DNA of 64,000 nt from Plantago major (GCA_026545765.1 CM048839.1:4796835-4860834); one strand, 5' to 3'. Counted from the stretch's first letter, positions 11,486 through 22,526 are shown. Program-made: numbers and translations. Notes: generated from the letters alone by a model not told the origin.

Positions 11486-12010
11486 TGTGTACGTGTTTGT
11501 TTTTGAAGTGTTTAGAATATGATTAGTGTTTCGGGTTTCAAGTGTATAGAATATGATTAGTGCAGGGGACCATTTGTTTAAAGGGTGAAGTGTGAGAATA
11601 TGATTAGGTAGGGGACCATTTTATAGTATAAATAAAATGTACCTCAGTTGATTGTGTTAGTGTTGTGTTAATAGAGACATACCGTGAATCGAAAAAATGA
11701 GATATATTTGTCATTAAAACGGACAAAGCCATGCAATTGTCCCATCCGGGACAATTCAATTGTCCCGGATGGGACAATTCATGCATGCTTTGTCCTTCAT
11801 GCTTTGTCCCAAGGGTCAAGTGACCCTTGGAAGGGTATCCCAGGGTGATTTGACCCTTGGATACGGGTCGGGTTGGGTCGGGTCGTTTTTTTCTCTATAA
11901 ATACTCTACACCTTAACTAAAAATTTACACCACAACACTCTCTTCTTTCTTCTTTACTTAAACATATTATTCTTATTTGATAAAACACCACCAAAATCTT
12001 AAGCATCTAA
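11486..12010. promoter_or_regulatory. Shared divergent promoter region of the MULE/PMD element with palindromes
   Basis: The plus-strand TATA box TATAAATA lies at 11896-11903, about 110 bases before the PMD ATG at 12011. Two perfect palindromes sit upstream: 11735-11779 (22-base arms, one-base centre, core TGTCCCATCCGGGACA) and 11809-11830 (arms CCAAGGGTCA/TGACCCTTGG). A GGGTCGGG-type repeat follows at about 11864-11884. The minus-strand gene starts at 11485. No clear TATA box for it was found. The palindromes could be transposase binding sites or paired operators for both genes; this is inference. Confidence 0.6.
11896..11903 (+). promoter_or_regulatory. TATA box of the PMD gene
   Basis: TATAAATA sits about 115 bases upstream of the ATG of the PMD gene and is followed by a TC-rich leader (CTCTTCTTTCTTC). 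This is a normal plant core promoter arrangement. Confidence 0.7.
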
Positions 12011-14367
12011 ATGGCAGGAATCTGGAAGGTAAAGATATGATAAAACATTAATAAACTGTATTATATTTGATCGTTCATCTTAAGATATTTGATTGTTCAT
12101 GTTTCTCGTCGAATTCTAACACTCCGATCATTCTTATTTGATTGTTTCAGCACTTCACTAAGGGCGGTTCATCCAAAGATGGCGGCGGTCCATCAAAAAG
12201 AAACGCCCCGGATATCCCACATGGGTCAGTCGACAAATATTCTGGACGATTGAGAGAGATTGATGGAAGGGAAAGAGGGCCAGTGGCTGCTTCAGCAAGA
12301 GCTCGAAGGTCGAATCGCATTGCCAATCCTGATTTCAGTTCGGATGCTACTGAAAACTTAATAAGGGACTCAACCGAGTCACCTCCGACCATTGACAATG
12401 AAACAAGAAAGACTTGAACGTCAATCGACGAACAGGGGGTAACGAGTCACCCCACCAATTCAGACTGCCAAATACAAATGTCGATTTACACCAATTGCAT
12501 TCTGCATCGGTATCGACACATTTTAACGACACCAATTCCTATGCTTCTGGCCGCCAGCATGGAGAGCAAGCTCCTAATGATCCCACCAATCAACCCTGGG
12601 AAGAGCTAACACATGTTGTTGATGGAGGCCCGTCAGATCCGGAGTTACTCAAAGGATTTTAGGTCACATTGCTCACTCCATATGGATTGAAAATGTAAGC
12701 CATTCCATTCCTGATCTTTAAAATACGACGATTCATATTCACTATAGTTAACTCATTCTTATTTATTGTTTACTTTAAAATGTCGCAGGATCGCAATATT
12801 CTAGGGGGGTTTCATCAACACAAAAAATTGACCAAGTTCAAAGATTATTTGAACGACAATGTCAACAATGTTGTCAACAATGACCTTCTCTCACACTTGC
12901 CCACCGTTATAAACAAGATCAACATGCATTTGATTAGTGCATTTGTTGAACGGTGGCATCCTGAAACTAATAGCTTTCACTTGCCATTCGGTGAGATGAC
13001 TATAACTCTGCATGATGTCCATTTTCTATTAGGAATTCCTGTGCAGGGTCGTGCGGTGAAGGTGGTGACTCACAGCCCAGAACAAATCAGGCACTTATTG
13101 TCAACTCATATGCAAATGAATGATGCATTGGTGAGGGCCAACTACAAAAGTGCTGGGTTCAAGCGTAGCACAATTGAGGATGCTTTAAAACCACAAACTC
13201 TACCACCCCATTCACATGCTGTCATGTACCTGTTGTGGTTGTTAGGCACATCGTTGTTTGTCGACAAGAGTAGTACTCGAGTACCAGCTGGATTTCTACC
13301 GTTCCTAAATCAGCTGGAAGAGGTTCAAACGTACGCATGGGGAGCTGCTGCACTTGCCAATCAGTATAGACAGTTGGGAATTGCATCACGTATTGACTGC
13401 AATTAAATAGATGGATGTGTCTCACTTGTGCAGGTTTGCTAGCTCTATATAATTTTTACATTTTATCATAACTTGAAAAGAGAATACATTTTTGTTGAAG
13501 TCTTTATATGATTTCAGATGTGGATCTAAAAGCACTTTACTTCTTTTGAATCATGGAACTTGGGAACCGTCCACCAAGATCAAGATGCTCTACATCTTGC
13601 ATACAGAAGTGCCTTAGACAATATTGCTTCGAATGAAGTATGTCATCACATTTATCACGCTTGTCTTCATTAAGATTGAAACTCTGTTAAAATTATTTAC
13701 TTACTTACCTCTTATGTAATAGGTTATGTGGACACAATTCGGACGTGCAGCAGAGGAAGTAGTCCCCATTAATTTCTCAATTTAGAGGAATTATTCATTG
13801 TTTAAAGATTATAGAGGCTTACATGCCAGACCGTGTTATGCGCCAGTTCGGATATCCCCAACTAATTCCACAACGACTCATACAACCAATAGTTGTCTCA
13901 AGGCCACCACAACCGGCATTCTACAAATGTTCATATCCTGCTCAAGACTCCTTCGAGAACTTTCAAAACGTTCGATGTAATTTCCATAAACAAGCACTTC
14001 GAGTGCATTACGGATATGAAAGTTTTCCAAACTACAACAAATGGTTTCACGCAAGGACGCATAGGCAAGTGACACGCCAACAAACATTTACTCGAAGAGA
14101 ACATTACCGACCATCCGACATGAATCCTACCGTGGTATGGTTCCTAAACATTCAATACATATACATTCACGACGTTAGCATTTCATCTCTCAATTCTTAT
14201 TATGTATGTTTTTTATTTTGTAGAGGATACAATGGCTCGGAGCTAAACTTGCACGCATCACTGAGCCGAACAGGCGTTGTATGAGCCAAAATGACGTATT
14301 CGACATTCTCGATGAAATTTGTGAACACTTTAAAGATGTTATTCCATTACCTAGTCATGGCATGTAA
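12011..14367 (+). pseudogene. Plant mobile domain (PMD, MAIN/MAIL1-type) gene, broken
   Basis: Intact PMD proteins include Arabidopsis MAIN and MAIL1, which act in silencing and genome stability, and many transposon-borne relatives. Exon 1 (12011-12028) encodes MAGIWK, then GT...AG to 12151. The second exon carries a Ser/Gly/Asn-rich N-terminal region and ends near 12698 with GHIAHSIWIEN. The PMD core begins at about 12789: HLISAFVERWHPETNSFHLP, GEMTITLHDVHFLLGIPVQG, then AVMYLLWLLGTSLFVDKSS and AGFLPFLNQLEE. Exons at 13518-13637, 13723-14131 (MPDRVMRQFGYPQLIP) and 14224-14367 (ILDEICEHFKD to the TAA) complete the C-terminus. Breaks: a frame shift near 12415, another near 12660, TAA at 13404-13406, TAA in TGGATCTAA near 13526, and a further shift before 13823. 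Splice sites look sound throughout. Confidence 0.8.
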
Positions 14368-14708
14368 TATTTTCGATTCAAGTTCGTTCGTCCGTGTTCA
14401 AGTTGTAATCTTTATTCGAAAGAATTTCGATTCAAGTTTGAATAAAAGTTAATTTTGAGAAATTTATATACCGGTTTGAATATATATATATTTAGAAAGA
14501 AAAACAATAAAAACAAAAAAAATGGAAAAACTGTGAACTGGCCGGGTTTTATACCCGGCCAGTTCACAAAATGGGCTGCTTTTGCAGCCCAGATCCGGCC
14601 CGAATTTTTTTATTTATTTTAATTTATTTAGGTATTTTAATTTTTTCCAATAAGTAAAGTTTGTTCAAAAATTTCGATGAAATGAGAATTGAGAGATGAA
14701 ATGCTAAC
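14174..14708. repeat. 27-base inverted repeat, one arm in the last PMD intron
   Basis: Bases 14174-14200, inside the last intron, recur in reverse complement at 14682-14708 with one mismatch. The shared core on the plus strand is GCATTTCATCTCTCAATTCT. The arms are 481 bases apart and enclose the last PMD exon and the hairpins at 14532-14590. Confidence 0.85.
14532..14590. repeat. Two perfect hairpins downstream of the PMD gene
   Basis: The first has 16-base arms at 14532-14547 and 14553-14568 (core GAACTGGCCGGGT) with a 5-base AT-rich loop. The second, 14573-14590, is GGGCTGC-TTTT-GCAGCCC. A T-rich tract follows at about 14606-14620. They may help RNA 3' end formation or mark the element end. 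No Helitron-type CTRR end follows. Confidence 0.8.
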
Positions 14709-14720
14709 ATTTCACGGCTG

Positions 14721-15780
14721 GGAGAAGTGCGCTTGGTGCTGGACCTATGTTACCGGCTGTAGTTTAGTTTGTGTTGATAATATTGAACTTTGAAGGAGCT
14801 ACATCTCAGAAATTGTCTTGCATTTGGTAAGAACCTGACCTTTTGTTTGTGACTCTACAAGGTTGTTCTAAACAAGACTTGTCTTTAATAATCAGACGTA
14901 CTGGATAAACATATTTGTATTTGACAACAATATCCGAAAGACCACACTGATTGGCAGATCCGTCCCTGAAAAAAGGTTCGATAGACGATAGTGCTCCATC
15001 CGAATAGTCGGATACCATCCAATACTGGTGATAAACCCAAAAAGAAAACAACCTTTCAATTGCTTTTGCATTATTAAGAACAGAGAAATGGTTTGTCCCA
15101 TACCATATTTAGGATACATGTCTTGGTTAAATATCGTAATCAGTCTACCAAATAAAGGCAGTCTACATGGAAATATCGTGGCTGGTAGTGGGCCGCCATA
15201 TTTTAGCCCCTTTTAGCCACCCAACTTGTTAGTCGCTGTCCCATTACTTCCATTCGATTTTTCACCAACATAAACAAATTCTGTCATGCCCAAATAATAT
15301 CCTTTCATCCAGGTCATTCAAACAAATTTTGATCAATCAATCCACATTAAAACAGATTTAGATCATTTGATAATTGTCGGTGCAAAGCAAATCAAACAAA
15401 GCATTAGTGTAATGGTCCTAGCAATCATGAGAACAAAGAGTAAACATAAAATAGATTTCAGATACATTCACAATAACAAGTACAACACCTGCAAACAAGA
15501 GATTAGGCGCGGTCAAGCCTCACACGGTGTAAACTACAAAGCTGTAGTAAGGAAGAGGGAATTTCCGGAGGGACGGAATACATATGCGAGTTTTCCATAA
15601 CCGGAAAGAGCTTTTGCTAGTTGTATTGTCAACATTACAGCCATGACAATGTTCAAGGGCCCATGTGCTTGCTTCTAAACAATATTTGCAAGCAAAGGTT
15701 GTTATGGAATAGAAGCAAGGCAATGTTTTGATTAAGGTAACACAGAGAGTCTAAAAATAGAAGCAATAGTCGAGATAAGG
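14721..15780 (-). other. Spacer with an unrecognised minus-strand coding-like fragment (about 14806-15180)
   Basis: The minus frame around 15110-14806 reads YGTNHFSVLNNAKAIERLFSF, then VYHQYWMVSDYSDGALSSIE, with a Cys-Gly and later CLEQPCRV, ending at a stop at 14806. The amino-acid mix looks protein-like rather than random, but I recognise no family, and upstream the frame has stops. The rest of the stretch is AT-rich without clear features. It could be an exon of a decayed host gene or of the neighbouring element. Confidence 0.3.
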
Positions 15781-15989
15781 GCAAAACAAGATGCTTTCTT
15801 TCATCATTGATTCATAAGAAAATTCTACATTTTGATTCCCATCAGAACCTGTACAAAGGTATTTTTTCATCAGTTATCTACATTTTTCACTAGCTGATGC
15901 TTCTCTTCTCTTCCTGCTGCTGCACTAATTCATCTGCCTAACCTATCTAACCATCAATACTAAGTACCAAAAGCATTTCCATACACATT

Positions 15990-16590
15990 CGCTCGAACCA
16001 TTCCCAGGATTATCAAAAACTTCCACCACCATATATATCATCTATAGCCATATGTATGCCACATACATCTTCTCCACAAAAAGCAATTCCATAAACATTC
16101 GCTCAAACCTAGGAAGCATGCATACGTTCATGGCCTGGAGTATTCAACCTGCATACGTATTTAATGCGCATACGTTGAAATACTTGAAGAATACGTATTT
16201 TTTCTTCTTACATTCTGATCTATTATCTTTTTGGATAGAACTGAATCTTGGAAGAGTAAAAGACTTCTTACAATTGTTCCTAAATAGGCCAAAGTTCAAA
16301 GTGTTGTGATTTAATTACTAAAAGACCTAATTTAATAGATCTAATCCTAACATATAATTATCCATATCACAACATAAAATTATATAAATATAAATAACCA
16401 AACGTATTCTTGACGTATTCGTATTTTAATATTTTAGATTTTATCCTTTTTCGTATTTGTACCGTATTCATACTTGCATGCGTATTCGTGCTTCCTAGGC
16501 TCGAACCATTCCCAGGATTATCAAAAACTTCCACCACCATATAATATCATCTATAGCCAAATGTATGCCACATACATCTTCTCCACAAAA
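15990..16590. repeat. Tandem duplication split by a MITE
   Basis: A block starting GCTCGAACCATTCCCAGG, followed by a CCACCACCATATA stretch and CACATACATCTTCTCCACAA, occurs at about 15990-16080 and again at 16499-16590 with few changes. The MITE at 16109-16498 sits at the start of the second copy. The block lies in the 3' flank of the GTE gene. Confidence 0.85.
16109..16498. mobile_element. hAT-type MITE with 8-base target duplication
   Basis: Ends are CTAGGAAGCATGCATACG on the left and, on the other strand, CTAGGAAGCACGAATACG on the right. The flanks GCTCAAAC (16101-16108) and GCTCGAAC (16499-16506) form an 8-base target duplication with one mismatch. Length 390 bases, AT-rich, no gene. The 8-base duplication points to the hAT superfamily. 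Confidence 0.8.
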
Positions 16591-16828
16591 ACACCATTCT
16601 CTGCGAAAGCAGAAATTGAAGTTCTTATTATAAGCAAGCAAGTTTGAAACAAACAGTACACAAAAGCAAAGCAAATAACCACAATGATGAATGAATGTAT
16701 GTATGTATATACCTCTTCATACATATGCATTTTAACACACTGCACAACAGCAGGACATTCAGCAAAAGTCCAGCACCGTCGTATTCCAATCTTCATGATT
16801 AGCTGATTTGGTTAGCTTAGAAGATGAA

Positions 16829-19026
16829 TCAAGACTGAGCCTCATCTGCATCAGAGTCGCTCCCAGAGGAACTCCCTGAATCGGAATCTGTAAAAGCAAG
16901 CTCAAACTAATGAGCGTTTCTATGTACATTGCCCAATTTTGATTCCAGGGCAATATTTTATCCTCAAGACAATGAAGAAACGCAAGAAGATTCAGATTCA
17001 GTATCAATACCACTGGAAGAAGACGATCCGGAACTGCTTGAGCTACCCGAACTGCTCGAACTACTACTCGCATTGCCATTGTCATTGACATTGCCATTCT
17101 CCTCTTGATCTTGGTCCCGGTCATGATCTTGACCAACACCACCTCCGCCTACAGCTCCTTCATCCTTCTCAATCTCCACCGGGGGGAAATTCGTTGCTGG
17201 CATATCATCATCAATATCCACATCCTCCTCATCATTCTCCTTGAACTTCCTTACAGAGTCCTCATTCTTATCACTCATAACACCCTGAATTGGCAATGCC
17301 ACAGACATGAGTATTCTACTTAGCAAACTATCTACCAAGGGTAAATGAAATGCACTTGCATGATTCCTACAATGCAAGTCCTGAAATTTAGAACAGCATA
17401 ATGACGAACAGGTTAAGGGCATTACCATATCAGCATCAGCAATTGGAGTAGAGGGAGCAGCAACACCAGCAGAGGGTTGATTAGTGTTCACCATCAAAGC
17501 CTGCCGCTTAGTCTTGCTCACAAACTTCTTCCAATTCGTCACGAACCGATCAAGCTCCCAGAGGGTCTCGGTATCAAGAGCTTCGATATCGAGCTCAATT
17601 TCATCACCATCCTGTGCCATATGCTCATTCCTCTTCTTAATAATCTGCAATAACTGAGGCATCTTCTCCTGAGGAAGATTCTGCAAACCCAAACCAAGCT
17701 TCTGCTTCTCCTCCATACTCATCTCTCTCTTATTCACATCCTTAGCCCTGGGCTTCGGCTGCTTCACAGTGCCACCTGACCTTCCAGAACCCTTAGGTTC
17801 CTTAACAGCGCTCACAGGAGGTGGAGCTCGAACCGGAGAAGGCGGAAATTGCTCCTGAAACCTCTGCTGCTGATGGTTATTAACAGGCATAGGAGGCGGA
17901 TGTGATGGTGTAGAAGCACTGGAATGAGCTTGAGCTGGAGCCTGCTGCTGCACAGGTGGCATTTGCTGCATTCTCTCGGGCAACTGCTTCATAATCGGGC
18001 TCGCTTTCGGCTTCGACTTCTTTACTCTAGGAGGCGAGGCACGAACGGGAGGCGGAATACTACCGATGTGATTATTCCACGAGCTTCCTTGCAATTCCTC
18101 ACCAGTAACATCGCCATTAACCACGAGTTCTCGCAATTCCCGTTCTCTCTGATGTCCCACGGAAGCAGCATTTGCAGAATTCAACTGCTCTTGAATCGGC
18201 CTAAACAAATCCTCGAATCGATCCAACAACTGCTCAGCCATTCCATAAACAGGATCCTGCTTCGGATTATACAAAATCGCATTGTTAAAGGTCAACCTAA
18301 CATCAGCTGCAAATTCCAGAGGAGTCGAATACACATTCTTCCCCAAATTAGCCTTCACTGTACCCAGATCCATAGGCCGCTTCACAATGTCGTGATAATC
18401 AATAAGCCCTAAAGTCTTCGCATCAACAGGAACCCTAAAAACATACCCAAACTTATTCTTCATCAGCTTCGTCAAAATCTTACCACATTCCTTCATCAAA
18501 ACCTCGTAATTCACGCTCTCCGAGCTCCCATTCACCACACCGTTCAGCTTCTTCAAATGACCAGATCCAACACCACCAGGCCTTTGTACATTCCCGAGAC
18601 CTTCTTAGTCTTCGATTGAGATCTAACGTTCCCAACATTGCCCGATTCAACCAGATCCCTCAAACTCCGGATCTGATTCAGCTCCGACGCCAGCCGATTC
18701 CTCAGCTCAACGAGCTCCGGCTTCGAATACGTAGCAATTTTGAAAGAAACGTAATTCGCCGTCGCTGGACGGCTCGTCGACGTTTGATTGAACGAATACG
18801 CATCGTCCGACGCCGTCTGCGTCACGACTGGCGAATTCCCGCCGTTGAGGTAACGGCCGCCGTTCTCCACCACCGCCGGCTGGTGAAACTTCTTCTGCTT
18901 CTTCTTCGGATTGGGATTGGTGCTAGGGTTAGGGTTTGAATTTAGGTGAGAAGAATTTGCGTACGGTATCTTCCCCATGTGTGCCCAGCTCGACTCATTC
19001 TGACTCGCCAGCACGGCTGATGCCAT
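16829..19026 (-). CDS. GTE7: BET-type bromodomain protein GTE (GTE2/GTE7-like)
   Basis: Plant GTE proteins bind acetylated histones and recruit the transcription machinery in the nucleus. The start MASAVLASQNESSW at 19026 resembles the MAPAVLATLNE start of Arabidopsis GTE2/GTE7 and is preferred to the in-frame ATG at 19050. A basic NPKKKQKK patch and a RNRLASELNQIRSL helix come first. The bromodomain (about 18515-18205) has FRVPVDAKTLGLIDYHDIVK, PMDLGTV and the acetyl-lysine-reading Asn in ILYNPKQD. The NET domain (about 17735-17530) includes EEKQKLGLGLQNLP and DIEALDTETLWELDRFV. Intron 17285-17425 is GT-AG. A last intron at about 16888-16983 seems to be GC-AG; the last exon encodes SDSGSSSGSDSDADEAQS and the stop. 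One base seems missing near 18585, where KTKKVSG must pass into NVQRPGGVG. Everything else is well kept, so a sequence error or a recent loss is possible. Which GTE this is remains uncertain. Confidence 0.85.
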
Positions 19027-19400
19027 TTTCCGGCCTATTTCCGGCAGCAATTCTTCCCACTATCATCAATCGACCTCGAAATTTCTCCGATCCGATTTCC
19101 GATTACGATCCCAAATCGGAAAAAAAAAATATATGTATAAATAAAAAGATAAATAGGAGCGAGATTGCGCAGAATTGAGATAGATGGTTAGAGAGAGAGA
19201 AGAGAGGTGAAAGTTGCAGAAATTGGGATTAGGGTTTGGAAATGTGAGTGAAGAAATCCAAGGCAAACGGGTGCTTCTTAAAGGCGAGGAGATCTGCCCG
19301 TGAAACCAACGGGCAGGATCTGAGCCGTAGATCAAACGTCAGGGAGAGATCGTGTGGTTGAGATTGATTTGTTTGCTGGCTTGGGTATACCCCGTGGCTA
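19027..19400 (-). promoter_or_regulatory. 5' leader and promoter side of the GTE gene
   Basis: The minus strand upstream of the ATG holds pyrimidine-rich leader sequence with TC repeats (CTCTCTCTCTAACC at about 19183-19197). No clear TATA box was found, as is common for broadly expressed regulators. Confidence 0.4.
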
Positions 19401-19942
19401 AGTGACTAATTCCTCTAAATTATGATAGATTATCGTTATTGTATGAGGTTGACCCAATGCCTTATGCAATTTATATTTTTAGAGAAAGTCTCCAGAAATA
19501 TACTAAATAATTTATTTATTAAGAGACCAACTAAGACATCTAATAAGTTATGTTAGTTTTATTACTAAGTAATTTATTTTGTGATTTGTGTAATGTTTTT
19601 TGATTAGATTACAATTTTGTAACATTTCCTGACCCGTAAGTTGATGTATTCAACAAAAATTCATGTTATAGATCCACAGATCTAAAAGATACCGCAGTAT
19701 TGCATTAAAAAAATCACTGGATTTAATCTATGTGATCATGTTGTGTTGTACGTAAAGTAGTTGTAAATAAATAATTAAATAATTATCAAATATGCATAAT
19801 GTCAAGTCTAGTATTTGTTGAAGTTGATTGTCATGTTTTTGTTCACAGACACTCGGTAAGTTTATTGAATTCATAATGTACTTTTTCCTGCACCTCAAGT
19901 GTAACTTTAGATGATGATTCTTATTAAATTCATCATACTTAG
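19401..19942. other. AT-rich spacer
   Basis: Nothing recognisable; stop codons in all frames. Confidence 0.5.
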
Positions 19943-20080
19943 GCTCTGTTCTCTTCGTCTGCACTGAACTGAACTGATTTGTAGTATAAAATATAACTAA
20001 GCAGAGCTGAACTGAACTTAACTTAACTGATTTGAACTGAACTTAAATGAACAGAATGAGTTTGCAGATATGAAGAGAAG
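19943..20080. mobile_element. Short MITE with CTGAACTGAACT repeats
   Basis: The left end GTTCTCTTCGTCTGCA is matched on the other strand at the right end by CTCTTCTCTTCATATCTGCA. Inside are several CTGAACTGAACT units. A partial copy in reverse orientation is at about 47340-47400, sharing TGTAGTATAAAATATAACTA. Target duplication not resolved. Confidence 0.55.
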
Positions 20081-20768
20081 AGTATATCACGATAACGGAG
20101 TATCAAGGGAGCAATTTGCTGCCTTCGGTTCACAACTAAAAGATATAATTCATCTCTATAATATATCAATGGCACACATCAAATTTTGTATGGTTCACAG
20201 TGCATACAGTAAAATACCGTGTAAGTTTTTATAATTATACCAATTAGTGTTTACTCGAATCACCTCAAATTATGAGCATTACTTATGCTTTATGTAACCT
20301 CTACTATGTATAATAATAATCTTTATGTTTCAGAAGGGAAAAAAAAACCCTAAGATTCTATATACGCGCATCTTTAAACCACATTATAAAGACGTAAGTA
20401 AATATCAAAGTCGACACATGACACATTCAATAAAAAGAACACGCACATCAATATTTAATTTATGTTTCATTTCATACATCTTATGTTTCTTGTAAAACTT
20501 ATAAGTAATTTGAGATTAAGATGGCTCGAGAAAGTTAAAACTGATATTTAGCAAAAGGAATACATGGATTATATACTCCCTCAATATGAATCTCAATTTT
20601 GTAGTTTTCTGTATTGTTTGTCTCAATCTCAACTTTTTATGTCTTAAATAAAAATATTTCTGTAATAACCTAGTTTTTAAGTTAACATGGTATTAAGGTC
20701 ATGTATTAATGTTTTAGAAAATTTTGAGGTGTGGATTTGGGGACCAAATTCTTTTAAGGAGGGGTGAG
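20081..20768. other. Spacer, then the 3' internal end of a Gypsy element with its polypurine tract
   Basis: Most is AT-rich without features. A lone CTCCCTCAATATGAATCTCAA at about 20576 looks like one end of a Stowaway-like MITE. The last 40 bases (GGGGACCAAATTCTTTTAAG, then GAGGGGTGAG) match the tract that precedes the 3' LTR in Tekay/Del chromoviruses. Confidence 0.55.
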
Positions 20769-22203
20769 TGTGACACCCTAGATTTTAACGTACCTTAGTT
20801 CTTTTTGTGCTTGAATGATTTAATATTGTTACTTTATTTGTATCGAAGTATATTAGAATTATTTTTGTTTGATAGTGAAGTTCGTTTTGAAAGTGTATTA
20901 TTTGTTCTAAAAGTCTATGTAACTTGACAATTTGTAATATGTATGGTTATTTATTTTGTACTTTCTTTAAAGAAGAGAAATTATTTTTGGTGTATTTTTC
21001 CTACTTAAAAATCTGATTATTTTATCCTTTAATTTGTTGGTGTAATTATTTGAAAATAATTTGAAAGTCATCTCTTAAATTTATCTTTATGAATGATTAA
21101 TGTAACAAGACTTCTTCTTACTCGTCCAACTTAATAGAAGTCTTTATGTGTGCTTTATTGATGATTTATTTGAAGAGTCTTCATTTTAATCACTAATTCA
21201 ATACAAGTCATTATTTGTTTGCTTTGATTAATGTGAAGTGTCATTTTAAATTATGTAATTTGAATGTATGTCATTATTTGGCTTTATTTGAGATTTTAAA
21301 GAGAAACTTCAATTGTGTTTATGTGAGTTTATTATATGATATATTAATAGTAGTTAAGTTAGAAAATTTAAATGTATGCTTTTATGTATGTGTATGTCTT
21401 TATATGTGTGCTTTGATTAATTTATAATTTGAAGAGTCACTTTTGAATTATGTAATTTACATGCATGTCTTTATGTGTGTGTAGCTCTCTTAACGTTTAG
21501 AAATTAAAGTGTTATTTTATATTCATATATTTCAAAATACAAGAGTTTGATAACTTGAGGTTTCTTTAATGAATAAAATATTTTTATTTCCTTTTCATGT
21601 TATGGTACAAAAGGTCGCTTGTAATGTCGAATGTTTCATGCTATGTTTCAGCTATGTTTCGATCAACCTTCTGATTTTATTTTCATTTGTCTTTTATATT
21701 TATTTTCATGTTACTTATGCATGTCTAAGTGTAATATTGCCTATGCATGTTCAATATTTTGAATTTAGTTATTACATTTGCATGTCTAATTGTGAGCTCA
21801 ATTTAATTGCTCTATGTTGCATTTTTTGGTGTGTCACATTTTATTTTTGTTTACAATCTGATAATTTATCATTAGTTATTGTGTTTAAATGTTGAGAAAA
21901 AAATGTGAAAGGTCTCTCTTTAAATTGCACCTTTATTGTTGGTTTTATGTGAGGTTTAAGTGCAATTTAAGCCATTTAAGTTGCCATTTAATCTTGGCTC
22001 TTCAACTCTTTCACCTTCCCTAAACCCACCCTATAAATACCCTCTTTTTCCAGCCCTCATTTGTCAAAAAAAGTTTTGGGCATTTTCTTCAAAAAATCTT
22101 CAAGTACTAGTCTCTTATTTTCAAGTTTGTAGCAAGTTCTTCTTGCAAGTACTTTCATAGTTCTTGCTCTTCCTAACCTTCAAATGTGAGTGTTCTACAA
22201 AAC

Positions 22204-22349
22204 TATATATATATATATATATATTATTTTCAAAACCTGGAAGGTATTTTAATATGTTTTCAACTTATATAAAAGTAATGCATGGTTTCCAAAACGCACG
22301 TTCTATTGCATAAAAAACCAAATCACGAAAGAGTTTAAAGAGTTTTGAA

Positions 22350-22408
<59 letters not shown>

Positions 22409-22526
22409 CATATATATATACATACACATATATATATATACATATATATATATATATGTATGTATATATATATGTATATATGTATGTATATATGTATGTA
22501 TATATATGTATATATATATATGTATG

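Larger units (their letters stand above)
8954..14720. mobile_element. Mutator-like (MULE) element with divergent transposase-OTU and PMD genes (limits approximate)
   Basis: Two head-to-head genes fill this block: a FAR1/DDE/OTU MULE transposase on the minus strand (8967-11485) and a plant mobile domain gene on the plus strand (12011-14367). They share a 525-base promoter region. I could not find long terminal inverted repeats or a 9-base target duplication, so the limits are set by the genes and the palindromes at 14532-14590. Many plant MULEs lack long terminal repeats. Known association: PMD domains occur in plant transposons as well as in host proteins MAIN and MAIL1, and some MULEs carry cysteine protease genes. 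The present pairing as one mobile unit is inference from adjacency. Both genes have breaks, so the copy is not autonomous as read. Confidence 0.6.

Noticed and set aside
14532-14620. Helitron 3' end (hairpin near the terminus)
   Set aside because: No CTRR end follows the hairpins and no Rep/helicase sequence is present.
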